DNA from: Dactylis glomerata
Lineage: Eukaryota; Streptophyta; Magnoliopsida; Poales; Poaceae
Assembly: GCA_007115705.1 (NCBI GenBank)
Contig: QXEO01000167.1
Span: forward strand, 5,840,553 to 5,904,552
Direction of reading: 5' to 3'
DNA length: 64,000 nt
Each line of letters starts with the position of its first letter. Within the stretch, counting starts at the first letter, position 1. Under the pieces are notes generated by a model. The model was not told the DNA's origin and did no database searches. It saw only the letters and a list, made by a program, of their open reading frames with translations. Both the position numbers and the translations under genes were made by a program. Below, one piece after another: positions 1 to 10,630 of the stretch.

Positions 1-339
1 ACGTGAAGCATACGGCGGGGATCTGGCGTCTCGTGTCCATGGCATGGCTGTCTGGAGCGGCAACGCATGGCGGCGCAAGATCCTCCTCCTACGGTTTATT
101 TTCCCGGAGACGCGCCATCCCTTGGTGGCATCACGGGGATGGCGGGCTCTGCAGGACAAGCGGCCGGTCTGCAACGCAAGGACCACGGAGAATCCGCTCT
201 GTACACCGCAGAGGTGGTGTCCGCTCCGTCGGGGATGACTACCCAGGAGGTGGATCCATGTGTCGACACCTGAGGTTGCGGATAATGGGATCCCGAGCCC
301 AGGTTCATCACAGAAGGCATGTGGCGGGTTCTGCTCGAT
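1..339. other. GC-rich block of unknown origin
   Basis: This stretch is clearly richer in G+C than the following kilobases and is open in more than one frame on both strands, so it looks like an old coding fragment. I could not match any frame to a known family. It abuts a LINE fragment at about 340 and may belong to the same mobile element or to a gene cut off by the window edge. Confidence 0.3.
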
Positions 340-545
340 CTTTATGTTGTTCTTTTATAAAAAATCATTCTCACTAAAGATAAGCTCGCAAAGAGAAATT
401 GTAATGGTTGTAAGAAATGTGTGCTCCGTGAACTAATCAATCATCTCTTTTTCGCTTGTCCATTTGCTCGTCTTATTTGGATAGTTGTGCAAATTACTTG
501 TAATATTCCTCCCCTGCCAATATTATGAATATGTGCAGAAATTGG
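340..545 (+). mobile_element. LINE fragment, zf-RVT (reverse-transcriptase zinc-binding) region
   Basis: One frame from about 355 reads as the C-terminal zinc-binding region that follows the reverse transcriptase in plant non-LTR elements. It shows the T-K-D-x-L-x-K-R-N-C run, then the NHLFFACPFARLIW block typical of this domain. The same region recurs at 9.6-10.0 kb and 11.2-11.9 kb in better condition. This copy is short and has no recognisable 3' tail or target duplication. Confidence 0.6.
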
Positions 546-1789
546 TTAACAGAGTTGGGAAACAAACTTTGCACGTTTCTACCTTTGCACGGCATATACT
601 GCATGTTTCACTAGTTGATTCGGTGTTTCGTCGCGTTTAAGAAAACTGCATGAAACTGCACTAATTGACACAAAATAAAACACGGTAAAACCATGCACGG
701 CAACTGTGCACAATAGAAAGTCATTTCTCACACTATCATAATACATCTCCACAACCGTAGGCATGTGTTTTACTTTAATACATATTTTTTTATTTGTAAT
801 ATAGATATTTTTGTGTCATAAATTTGACATAACATCCAATTGCCAAAGGTTTTCTTTAATGGTTATTTGCTTCACATTTTTCCCCTGTTGTTTTCACGTT
901 CGGTGCATAATACTTGGCGTGACAGTCACACAAAGTATTATGGAACAGAGGGAGTAATATTTTAGATTCATAGAACGAAGCAATTTTTGTTATCACCGTA
1001 CACTACACATGTGTTTTACTCGGCTATTTTTTTGGTTCAATGCTCTGGTATCCATCAGCCCATCAAACCCTAACGGTTAAATATATTTTAATTATGTCCA
1101 CTCTTATTTGCACTCATATGGATGATCTGAGCGGACTCATACTTTGCTACACTGAGAATTAGTGGCTAGTTTTCTTGTGGGGATAGAATTTTATTAGCAA
1201 TGTCTTGTGCTCAACCGTAAGTATGTACCTCTTTTCATTGTCACTAGTTATATCCCTTTTATATAAAATACATATTTTAGAAACTTTTACATAAAAAATA
1301 TTAACACTCTTTTTGTATTGTCACTCTAATTTATCCCCCCTAAGGAGTACATCCTAAAATATTTAATGATAACCTTTTAATGTAAGAATATACTATTTAA
1401 TGTTGGACAAAGTTCACGGGGTATACTTATGCAAAGTATTAGTGTTTTCACCTCAAAGGTATTTAAAAATTTATGAGTTGGCAGTGTCGTTTCCTTTGAT
1501 TTGGTAGGCTTAATCTTGGTGGGGATACAATAAAAGTTAAAATTTGAAGATTTATGACATAAAATGAATTAATAATTAAATCACCAAGTAAATAATATGA
1601 CCATCGATGTACCTAATCATTGTCCTCCTTTTCAAGTTGTTCACGTCTAAAGTGCTTTTTCCTTGGTAGCATGCTGCCTGGAACTCGTAACCTGGAAAGA
1701 GAAGACAACTTTGCTGTGCAGGAACATGTAATTTATTTCTTGCTGACTATGATTTTTCGTAGATTATACAAATTTAAAGTTGATAAATA
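546..1789. other. AT-rich intergenic sequence
   Basis: No gene is seen. A MITE-like right end (CAGAGGGAGTA) is present near 945-956, with a short inverted repeat just before it (about 906-940), so a decayed Stowaway element is probable here. Otherwise nothing is recognised. Confidence 0.4.
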
Positions 1790-1947
1790 CTCCCTCCGTT
1801 TAGAAATATAAGATGTTTTAGCTTTGTGAAGTGAATGTATCTGGACATTTTTTAGTGTATAGGTTCGTTCGAATCTATACATTAAAAGATATCTAGATAC
1901 ATTAGCTTCACAAAGCTAAAACATCTTATATTTATAAACAGCGGGAG
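1790..1947. mobile_element. Stowaway-type MITE
   Basis: The element begins CTCCCTCCGTT and ends with the inverse AGCGGGAG. Its arms are long inverted repeats (the motif AAGATGTTTTAGCTTTGTGA and its complement near the other end), and it is flanked by TA on both sides (1788-1789 and 1948-1949). Length 158 bp, no coding capacity; this is the usual form of grass Stowaway elements mobilised by Tc1/mariner transposases. Confidence 0.85.
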
Positions 1948-2182
1948 TACATAACAGAACTTCCATTGAAGTTAATAAATCATCAAGTAACCTAGAAAGA
2001 GAGGACAATATTGATCTAGTATTTCTAAGTGTCTAGTAGATCTTTCAGACTGTAGCATGAATTATATCGCCTCTCAAAACAAAGTGAAAGCTATTTATTA
2101 GTAGTGTAAGAAATAGAAGAAACATACTGTTGAAGTAAATATGCAAGAAAAGTACATTTATGTTCATCAATATTATGTACCT

Positions 2183-2274
2183 TAAGAAGAGCCTAGCTCA
2201 CATGGTTAGATAAGTGGATATACACCCCCAGCCACCCAGGATTAAGCTTCCCCTACTGTATTCCTTTCAAAAAA
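2183..2274 (+). mobile_element. Short tRNA-derived SINE with target duplication
   Basis: A 92-bp insert is flanked by 13-bp direct repeats that differ at one base (2170-2182 ATATTATGTACCT and 2275-2287 ATATCATGTACCT). It contains an A-box-like TGGTTAGATAAGTGG and ends in an A run (about 2269-2275). The B box is degenerate. Structure and duplication fit a small, partly decayed SINE. Confidence 0.65.
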
Positions 2275-2287
2275 ATATCATGTACCT

Positions 2288-3107
2288 ATTAGGATTTATT
2301 AATCTGTCAATTCAAACGTTTAATGGCTGATTAACTCTCACATTCTCATCAGACTTATGTTCCATATTTGTCCTCTTTGGTTATCTAAGTCAGCTTTGTC
2401 TACACCAAGGTGTTATTCTTCTTTATGAAATTCAATAATGGTTTCCCACTAATAATGTATTTAATAACAAGTGAAGTGGATTACTAAACCAAAATTCACA
2501 TGGAAATGGTGTGCTTGCAATGAAGCTAGCAAGGTGTCGAGCTAAAAACCATGAAGCACACAATAAGAAGTGTGCATGTATATTACCCAAAGTAGACAGT
2601 ATTGTTGTTCTGCCTTCTATTTTAGTCTTCTCGTTAGTGTCTTTAATTGTTGGACGGAATGTTTGTTTGTGCAGTTCAGTCACTTATAGCTTCATTTACT
2701 ATGCGTACATCTTCATTGAGGAAGTTCCATCCATGATTGGTGTACTACATAGCTAAGTGAGACAATTTTTATTTATATATGGTCAAAACTTCTTTGCTTC
2801 GCACATATATACCGGCAACATGATTGTCTACAAAGGACAGTAGATAAAACAGACAAATTCATTGTTTTTTACTTATATGGGAACTATCTCACCAACATAG
2901 GATGTCCTGAAAACATAGGGAATCATATATATACCATAGTATCATCTCAATACTATTGAGCATTTTATCACTTGAAAACCTTCAAGTTACCGAGCTTCAG
3001 ATCCTTTTAAAAGGTAGTATGGCAATTATCTTAGCAATCTCTTAACTCCATCTCCAAGTTCACCAAATCCTAGTTAAACAACTTCAACCTTCATTTGAAA
3101 ATTATTA
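2288..3107. other. Intergenic, nothing recognised
   Basis: AT-rich sequence with only short open frames on both strands and no similarity that I recognise. Confidence 0.4.
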
Positions 3108-3207
3108 CTCCATCCGATCCATATTACTTGTTGCTAATATGGATGAATCTAGACATTAATGTCTAGATATATCCATATTAGACACAAGTAATATGGACCA
3201 AAAGGAG
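3108..3207. mobile_element. Stowaway-type MITE, 100 bp
   Basis: Begins CTCCATCCGATCCATATTAC and ends with its imperfect complement (GTAATATGGACCAAAAGGAG), flanked by TA dinucleotides at 3106-3107 and 3208-3209. The centre is itself palindromic around TCTAGACATTAATGTCTAGA, so the whole element can fold into one hairpin. Confidence 0.85.
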
Positions 3208-3209
3208 TA

Positions 3210-4250
3210 TTAGTTTCCATCACTTGGTTCATTATGATTTGATGTGATGTATGACTATCGTGTTTCATGTATACTCATAAAAAGTGGCCTCCCAAAATAC
3301 CCATGTATGCTAGTAGCAATCTTTTGAAATATATGCATCTACTAAGTATCAAAGAAAGGCGATTGGATGCCACTATCGATCTAATGTGGGATAGTGTTAG
3401 TGAAATGGATGATTCTGGATTTGCTAATTTTTTAGGTGAATGTCTAAGGTGAAATATTCAAAAGACTAATGCATGATTTATGTACTAATAGACTTGAGAT
3501 GACAAGCCGGGCAGGCATATCTCTCGGTAACTCGGCACTATTTCACTATGTGATCCAATATTGTACAACCTAAGGTAGGCATTGAAATTTGAAGATATTA
3601 CATCAAGGTTAATATAAACACAAGCATAGGAATGACATGGGTGAAGCATTATAAGCTCAGATAATTTATCTTATATTCTAGCTTTTCAAACACACAAGGT
3701 ATTAATTATTACCTTATACCAAGCTTTAGGCAAATTAATGAAGCGTATAACCGTTTTCAAATAAGTCATGCATGTTATGCTTGCATGATTTTCGGAGTAC
3801 GCACGTACTTACTCTTTCTATAATACGAAAAATAACAGAATTTCAAGACCCACTCTTTCAGCATGACCTCAACTGAGTGCCAATTATTGTGCTACCGCCT
3901 TTCCAACGGCCAATTGTATGAAGCACGGGGACACAAATGGCTTTGTCGTTTTCTATTGCAACATAGTGATGAAGAAAAGTTTGGAAATTTTATTAATGAT
4001 AATTTTGTTGTACCATATCCATACCTTTAGGATTATTCTTCATTTTCGTTATGACTAGCTTTACCTCGAAACCGCAAAACAATAATTGGGTATTTATTAA
4101 TATTAAATTCAATTTAGTTACAAGGCAGTTATTTTGCATTAGAGATTTGGAATGGAATTTCAAATGCAAGAACGGTCTTTGGCTCATCTATGGCCATGTC
4201 CAATCACCCTCTCACTATCTGCGAAAAGTTAGGGGCCATCACGTGCAAGT

Positions 4251-4252
<2 letters not shown>
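3210..4252. other. Intergenic, nothing recognised
   Basis: No supported gene. Only short frames in AT-rich sequence. Confidence 0.4.

Positions 4253-4300
<48 letters not shown>
4253..4300 (+). repeat. Compound microsatellite (CT)16(CA)8
   Basis: A pure CT run of 16 units (4253-4284) passes directly into eight CA units (4285-4300). Confidence 0.95.
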
Positions 4301-5468
4301 TGTTCTTTACTAAAAGTTAAGAAATTCTAAAAAGTTTCAAATTCTTTGAAGTTGAAATTCGGAAATTTTTGAACTTTCAGAAAGTTCAAAATTACAATAA
4401 TCTTAAACATTTTGAAGGTTTGACTTTTTATTTTTAAGTTGAATTCTTGGAAGGTTCAAACTTTTCAAACACGAAAGGAAGTATGAAATTTATGAATGTT
4501 TTGTATTTTCATATTTTCAAATGTTTGGAATTAAAAAACTTTGGAATCTTGATTCAATTCTACAAGTTTCAATCTAAATTGCATTTTTTTATAAATTTTG
4601 CAATTCTCCAAGACTGAACTTTTTTTAAAAGTTCCAAGTTCTAATAGCAGGGCCAGATTTTCCATAAAGCTAGCGCTCAACTTTTAACATCTGGATAATC
4701 AAATAGGGATCCACACCTCTGAAATTGGTTAATATATGTGTGCCCCTCGGTGTCTACCCACCAAGATCACGATATACCTTTATATACCAATGTTTTACAA
4801 AAGTATAAATTTTATTCAAAGTCAAACAATGTGAAGTTTTAGCAAGTTTAAAGAAAAGTTGTCAACAACTACAATACTATATAGATATGATATAGAAATA
4901 TATTTATGATGAATCTAATTAAGGACACTGAGATTTGTTTTTTGGTCCTTAGTTTTTTTAAAGGTTGGTCAAACTTTATGTATATTGTTTGACTACCACA
5001 TCTCGTTGTTCGCGCGAGTGGCTATTGCGGTCTTTGAAGTCTTGTATGACGAGGGCATTTACAGGTGTCTCTATCACTATTGTGCATTCAGTGTATTTGT
5101 TAACCTCCAACATACGAGGTACAAGATGGTTAGCACAATTTTCAATGTAATTTTGTTTTTTATTGGCTGGTTAGTGTCTTATTGTCCCTCGCTTGTATTT
5201 CTTTTGATTTCCTTAATAAATATCAGACATGAGATAACATTTGGGTGCCTTTTCTCAAAAAAAAATATACTGGCATTTCTTTAGGACTGAAGGGAGTAAC
5301 TACCTAGACTTCTCCCTGCAAAAAAAGAGGTAGACTCTAAAATTTACATATATATAATTGGGGTAGTTTTACACCACGTTTTGTTGTCCTGATTTCACAA
5401 AATAAGACGATTTTAGAACATTCGGTAATCCCTATGATATCTCACTTCCTGGTTAGCGCTCAAGCGTA
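4301..5468. other. Degenerate AT-rich sequence with a mosaic of element ends
   Basis: From 4320 to 4660 the sequence is made of many degenerate AAGTTCAAA/TTTGAA units, as in old low-complexity repeat. From about 4776 to 5298 an element ending TTTAGGACTGAAGGGAGTA (a Stowaway-like right end) appears to be interrupted by an insert that ends in TTTTCTCAAAAAAAA (about 5255-5268), probably a LINE or SINE 3' tail. No gene is supported. Confidence 0.35.
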
Positions 5469-5725
5469 CTCCCTCGGTTCTTATTTACTCTGCATTCTGG
5501 GTTTAGTCAAAATCAAATAAGATAAAATTTAACCAAATATGTTGGCAAAATATAAAATTCTATAATATCAAATATATGTAATGTAAATATACTTTTTATG
5601 ATGATTCTAAAAATATCTATTTTATATTGTAAATATTTATATTTTTTCTTATACACTTAGTTAAAGTTTACAAAGTTTGACTTTGACTGGTCTTAGAATG
5701 ATGGCTAAATTTAGGACTGAGGGAG
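5469..5725. mobile_element. Stowaway-type MITE, 257 bp
   Basis: Starts CTCCCTCGGTTCTTATTTAC and ends TTTAGGACTGAGGGAG; TA dinucleotides flank both ends (5467-5468, 5726-5727). It lies about 270 bp upstream of the predicted IPT TATA box, so it could contribute to the promoter region. Confidence 0.8.
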
Positions 5726-5993
5726 TACATGCGTTTTTTTTCCATCTTTGGTACATTAATCACATGGATATATATAAATGGTAGACAATTAATGGACGCT
5801 TATCCTGTTCCAATCTATAGATGGCAGCCTTTAATGGATGTCATTAATCAACGACGCGTACGTACGTATATGGATACAAACGCTTCAAAGGTTCACATAC
5901 GGGGTATTTGACAAAAAAGATTTTAATGAATAGATACTAAAAATGACGCATGTCTATCTTCTTCCAAGTAACGGTAAGTTTCAGAATTGCCAA

Positions 5994-6003
5994 TATATAA
6001 ATA
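5994..6003 (+). promoter_or_regulatory. Probable TATA box of the IPT gene
   Basis: TATATAAATA is followed 20-40 bases later by a C-rich, CTC-containing stretch typical of a grass 5' leader. It is the best core-promoter match upstream of the IPT coding region. It is far from the ATG (about 1.7 kb), which requires the leader intron described below. Confidence 0.5.
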
Positions 6004-6029
6004 CAGGAGGACTGGCCTCTCGTCGCGAC

Positions 6030-6173
6030 CACTGTTCTTGCCGGCCTTCAGATCAAACCAGAACCCAAAATTTAGCTAGCTCTCTCAGTTAAGAACTCCA
6101 GCGACCGGCGACCGGCGACCACCGTACAGAGAGATACTCCGCGGATAGCTAGCTTGTGCATCTCACCAACCTG
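6030..6173 (+). other. Probable non-coding first exon (5'UTR) of the IPT gene
   Basis: This stretch is richer in G+C than its surroundings and carries three tandem CGACCGGCGAC-type units (about 6100-6122). It ends at a good donor CAACCTG|GTAAAC. The matching acceptor would be CCATGAGCAG at 7731, ten bases before the start codon. No coding potential is claimed, and the transcription start is not defined. Confidence 0.4.
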
Positions 6174-7731
6174 GTAAACAACTAAACACAGAGAGAAACG
6201 CTGTAAGCCTAAATCCTAGCTCGGTAGATACACAATCTATACCTATATGTGCTGAGATGGTCCTTAATTTGCTTGTGATTATTTTTTGAATATAAATCAT
6301 TGGAAGAGCTATGTGATCTTGTTTTCGAGAATGAAAAATTAATTAACCATGGTTCAAGTTTTTCTTCTCGAACTAAATCTAGCAAACATCATCATGTGTT
6401 GTTTATCCTGTACAAACATGCATTATTTGACAGGTTTGAACTAAGATCTTGTAAAGTCATGCTGATTGATGGTAGATCTGTATCGTTGAATGGGATTGCA
6501 CAATATGCCAAAAAATATATGAGAGCAGTTTGATTTTAGGTCTTTTTCGAGAAGAGTTGTTTTTAGATCTTTTTCAAGAAGAGTTGATTTTAGATCTGGA
6601 TCTCTAGCTTGATATCACAAATATATTTGAATGATGTCATTTTTTTCTTTTTATGCTACATATTAGATCTCGGTCTTTATCCCCCATAGAGTCTATGATT
6701 AGTGTTATATCACAGTTTAACATGTAATTTTGTTTGCTCGAAAATAGAAAACAAAGACATGGTGCATCTTATTAAGGTGTAACCATTTCAGTGCATATGT
6801 TTATAACCAAATACCACTTGTTTTTAATCAAAGAGCTAGGGAAACCTAGAAAGCGTAAGAGATCTATGAGTTTATATGTTATGTTAGAAAAATTGGGAGA
6901 TTTATGAGGATATATGCTCCGTTAGAGAATAAAGAAGAATCTAGGAATTAATATGTATGTGGGGAAGATCTTTGAATGTATATATGTTTTGAAAACGTGG
7001 AAGATCTAGGAGTATTTGTTTTGAGGGATATTGTAGGTGAGCTCCTATTTTTGCAATAGCTAGTATTGTGTGATCATGTTGGATAAGGTGGTGATGTGTA
7101 TGAATTCATTCTATTCTATTTCTTAAAACAATAGCTAGGATCAGTTCATTTCATTCAATATCCTGTCTCTCAATCAAAAATCCGGAGTTCGTAAGTAGTG
7201 CATGCATGACACAAATGTTATAACACATCTGAACTATATTGTTCTGTTTATGTAGGACTTTATTAGAGCTCTTATTTTTTGTAGAGTTTGGGCATGTTTT
7301 GCAACTATGACTACTACTTGTGTATTGTAATTCTGCCAGATTTTAAATTTACTACACTTGGATCAGTGTCGTACAAAACCATCTATTGTGTTTGAAGCGT
7401 GGCACCTGTGTTGGTAAAAGCTAAACATCCCCTAGCACCGATTCCCGAGTAAGACGAAGGCCGACGTCTACAACATCGATCTCGTACTTACGAGATCATC
7501 TTCCGTCATCTATGCATTTGTTATAGTATAGTTTATTGTACTCTTTGTTTGTTTGCACACTAATGTACAGTGCTTGTGTAGCCCTAGATATACACTTAAT
7601 TTTGATATCCATAGCAGATTATCTAATTATGAATTGTGGTTTTTTTTATGTATCAGTATATATGATATTACTATGCATTTGATCCGTGTGTCGAAGTAAC
7701 CATGGTTTGCCTGTTCTTGTTCCATGAGCAG
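6174..7731 (+). other. Probable 5'UTR intron of the IPT gene
   Basis: AT-rich sequence between a GTAAAC donor (6174) and an AG acceptor (7730-7731). It holds only short frames. If the leader exon is wrong, this is simply upstream intergenic DNA. Confidence 0.35.
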
Positions 7732-7741
7732 CTGCTGAACA

Positions 7742-8815
7742 ATGGAGTGCAATGGCATGAACGGCCAGTCCCCCAAGCCCAAGGTTGTCTTCGTGCTAGG
7801 CGCCACGGCCACCGGGAAGTCCAAGCTCGCGATCGCCCTCGCCCAGCGCTTCAATGGCGAGATCATCAACTCGGACAAGATCCAGGTGTACGACGGCGTG
7901 CCGATAATCACGAACAAGGTCACTGAGGAGGAGTGCGCCGGCGTGCCTCACCACCTCCTCGGCGGCGTGCACCCGGACGCCGACTTCACTGCTGAGGACT
8001 TCTGCCGAGAGGCGGGCGCAGCCATCGCCGGCATCCTCTCGGCGGGCCGCCTCCCCGTCGTCGCAGGTGGGTCCAACACCTACATCGAGGCGCTGGTGGA
8101 AGGCAACGGCGCGGCTTTCCGCCACGCCCACGACTGCCTCTTCCTCTGGCTGGACGCCTCGCCGGAGGTGCTGGAGTGGTACACGGCGAAGCGCGTGGAA
8201 GACATGGTGCAGCGCGGGCTGGCGACCGAGGCGCGCGCCGTGTTCGACGCCGGGAACGCGGACTACACCCGCGGCGTGCGCCGCGCCATCGGGCTTCCCG
8301 AGATGCACGACTACCTGCTGCTGCTGGACGTGGCTGAGCGCGACGGCGCCGATGCGGCGGAGGTCGCGGACGCGCTCGATCGCGCCGTGCGCGAGATCAA
8401 GGCCAACACTTTTAGGCTGGTGCTGGCGCAGCAGGCCAAGATCCGGCGCCTGAGCGGGATGGAAGGATGGGACGTGCGCCGCGTCGACGCCACCGTCGTG
8501 TTCGCGTGCATGCCCTTGAACTTCGGCCAGGAGGCCTGGGAGTCGGTGGTGTGGGAGCGATGCGAGGAGATGGTGAGGGTCTTCCTGGGCACCCCTGATT
8601 CCATCCCCGATGCAGCCGACAACCTGCCATCTGATCTGGAGCTGGAGGAGGAGATGGCCAGGGTTTTCCTCGGGTTCACCATTGCCGACGGTGTCGTTCA
8701 TGCCCTGCCAGCAGTGCACGAGGACATGGTGGAGGGTGAGGAAGCTGCCGCCGGTGACGGCAACGGTGATGGAGGCAATGCCGGCGTTGGTGAGGCTGGT
8801 CCAGATGCAGTCTAA
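7742..8815 (+). CDS. IPT: Adenylate isopentenyltransferase (cytokinin synthase)
   Basis: A 357-residue intronless ORF. The family transfers the isopentenyl group of dimethylallyl diphosphate to the N6 of AMP, ADP or ATP, the first committed step of cytokinin synthesis. The P-loop GATATGKS lies at residues 20-27, followed by NSDKIQVYDG at 44, the PHHLLG block at 69, VAGGSNTYIEAL at 107-118 and the RRAIGLPE block at 180. Length and the lack of a C-terminal C2H2 finger fit the adenylate type rather than the tRNA type. The start at 7742 is preferred because the P-loop then lies at the usual distance. There is no clear plastid transit peptide. After residue 270 the tail is family-atypical: an EEM-x-RVFLG segment occurs twice (about 275-283 and 303-311), followed by a Gly/Asp/Glu-rich end. 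Codons are strongly GC-rich, as is common for grass single-exon genes. The closest paralogue number cannot be assigned from here. Confidence 0.93.
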   Translation: MECNGMNGQSPKPKVVFVLGATATGKSKLAIALAQRFNGEIINSDKIQVYDGVPIITNKVTEEECAGVPHHLLGGVHPDADFTAEDFCREAGAAIAGILSAGRLPVVAGGSNTYIEALVEGNGAAFRHAHDCLFLWLDASPEVLEWYTAKRVEDMVQRGLATEARAVFDAGNADYTRGVRRAIGLPEMHDYLLLLDVAERDGADAAEVADALDRAVREIKANTFRLVLAQQAKIRRLSGMEGWDVRRVDATVVFACMPLNFGQEAWESVVWERCEEMVRVFLGTPDSIPDAADNLPSDLELEEEMARVFLGFTIADGVVHALPAVHEDMVEGEEAAAGDGNGDGGNAGVGEAGPDAV

Positions 8816-9133
8816 GCGATGCATGCATGGCTTTGGCTTTCGGTGGTGCTTGTACTACTCCACTGGTGCTTAGACTGACAGATGAACGGGAGATGGGGTG
8901 ATACAAGCAGCGTCATGAGCTTAAGCTAGAATTTTACTGTTTAATTTAAGACTTATCTCTGGTGTCTGAATAATCATGAAAAAACTTATATATGTGGATT
9001 TAAATGCAATTGTGTCATTATATATGTCACTTGCTGTTTTTACATTTATGGATGTCTTCTTAGAGGTTATTTTATGGATTTTTCATATATAGTATGATCC
9101 CTGCTGAATATTACTTTGATGGGTATATGTCTA
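8816..9133 (+). other. IPT 3' flank
   Basis: The sequence turns AT-rich directly after the stop codon. An AATAATCATGAAAAAAC stretch near 8969-8985 could serve in polyadenylation, but no precise site can be given. Confidence 0.3.
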
Positions 9134-9332
9134 CGGTTTTGCTAAATCTCAGTGCCTAAGATTTTCGAAGTCTCAGACTACTAAAAAATGCAACTATAGT
9201 TTTGAGAAAAGTGCGTGCACTTTTTAGATAGAAAAGTATAACTAGAACGAGTTGCATTTTTTTCTAAACTGTTGCACATTTCTAAGTTGACTGAGACTTA
9301 GAAAATAATTGTTGCCTGACTTAGACAAATCC
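9134..9332. mobile_element. Mutator-like MITE with 9-bp target duplication
   Basis: About 199 bp with imperfect inverted ends (GGTTTTGCTAAATCTCAG at the left; the complement of the right end reads GGATTTGTCTAAGTC). It is flanked by nine-base direct repeats that differ at one position (9125-9133 ATATGTCTA, 9333-9341 ATATTTCTA). A nine-base duplication is the hallmark of Mutator elements. It lies about 320 bp after the IPT stop. Confidence 0.65.
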
Positions 9333-10274
9333 ATATTTCTATGCCTACCGATCATGGGCACCGACTCTATTTGTTACGTGTAACTTGGTTGAATTAGAAA
9401 TGACTATTTGTCATGTGGCTTTGGAATAGAATCCTACTCTTTTTCAGAGCGAATGACCAGTGCAAGATCTAAGCTTTGATGCACATTCAGAAGTGTCGGT
9501 TTTGATGCATTTTTCTGTATTTTTAAAAAGTAGGAGAGGCTCCTACCTAGATCTATAAGATTGTAGAAGTGGTCTACTAGGTTTTGAGGAACCTCAAAGA
9601 AACTTGACAGGTAATAGATGGAATCAGTGGCTGGAGTTATTAAACCGCCTTATGCAAATTCAACTCACAACAGATCAAGATATCTTTTGTGTGGAGACTC
9701 ACTTTCTCGGGTGCTTTCTCTGTTAAGTCTAAGTACTTAGAGTATCTGAATAGGCATACAAAATATTTGAAAAAGTATATTTTGAAGTTGAAAGTACCTC
9801 TAAAAATCAAGATTTCTATGTGGTTCTTACATAGAAAAGTTATTCTAACTAAAGACAATCTCATTAAACGAAATTGTCAGGGTGCGACTACTTGTGTTTT
9901 CTGTGATAAAGAGGAATCTATACAACACATGTTTTTTGAGTGCGCTCTGGCTAAGTTAATTTGGAGGCTCATTCATATGCCTTTTGGTTTATCTTCCCCA
10001 AAGAATATTACTAATCACTTTGATAGTTGGCGGTAGGGATATCGATAAGAAGGATGTTAAACAAATAAGAGTGGAGTTTGTGCTATTACCGGGGCACTTT
10101 GGAACGCGAGAAATGATCATGTTTTTAATAAAATGAAGGCTACATCATTTTTTGCAGGTTATTCCAATGGCTACGCATTGGATCCGTACATGGTATTATC
10201 TCCAACCAGTGGAGCAGCGGGATGCCATGAATTCTGGATGCAACCGTTTGGAGACGCTGGCACGAGGTTTATTC

Positions 10275-10358
10275 GGTTGAAGTGTATAAGTGGATTGTAC
10301 TAGCTCTTTCCATCAGTTCGGACTTTTGGTTGTGTTGGCTAGTGCATGAAGCTTGACA
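10275..10358 (+). repeat. TRIM left LTR
   Basis: 84-bp terminal repeat, near-identical to 10547-10630 with a few transitions; first base altered from T to G. Confidence 0.85.
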
Positions 10359-10546
10359 TGGTATCAGAGCCTCAGGTCTCGAGTTCGAGTCCGGGCTTTC
10401 GCAATTTATTGCAAAATTGTTGTTACCCCTCGGTGTCAGTGTATAAGACTACCTATGACATCGGATCACGTACAAGGCCTCTTGTGCCTACCTCTGAGTC
10501 TCTAAACGTGTTGACTTGTCTTCTCTCCATCACATGTGAGTGGGGG

Positions 10547-10630
10547 TGTTGAAGTGTATAAGTGGATTATACTAGCCCTTTCCATCAGTTCAGACTTTTG
10601 GTTGCGTTGGCTAGTGCATGAAGCTTGACA
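10547..10630 (+). repeat. TRIM right LTR
   Basis: 84-bp terminal repeat, starts TGTTGAAG and ends TTGACA, followed by the TATTC target duplication. Confidence 0.85.

Larger units (their letters stand above)
10275..10630 (+). mobile_element. TRIM (terminal-repeat retrotransposon in miniature)
   Basis: Two 84-bp direct repeats (10275-10358 and 10547-10630) bound a 356-bp unit. The right copy begins TGTTGAAG and both end GCTTGACA, so the ends are TG...CA; the left copy has G in place of the first T. The bases right after the left repeat are TGGTATCAGAGC, a primer site for initiator tRNA-Met, and a purine stretch GAGTGGGGG precedes the right repeat. A five-base duplication TATTC flanks it (10270-10274, 10631-10635). 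There is no coding capacity. It inserted into LINE copy A, whose reading continues on both sides. Confidence 0.85.

Noticed and set aside
4253..4300. CRISPR-like or satellite array
   Set aside because: It is a simple CT/CA microsatellite, and this is a plant nuclear sequence.
7796..8824. 342-aa minus-strand open frame across IPT
   Set aside because: Shadow of a GC-rich coding region; no recognisable motif.
10380..10425. tRNA or SINE from the TTCGAGTCC box
   Set aside because: It lies inside the TRIM, next to its primer site, with no spaced A box.
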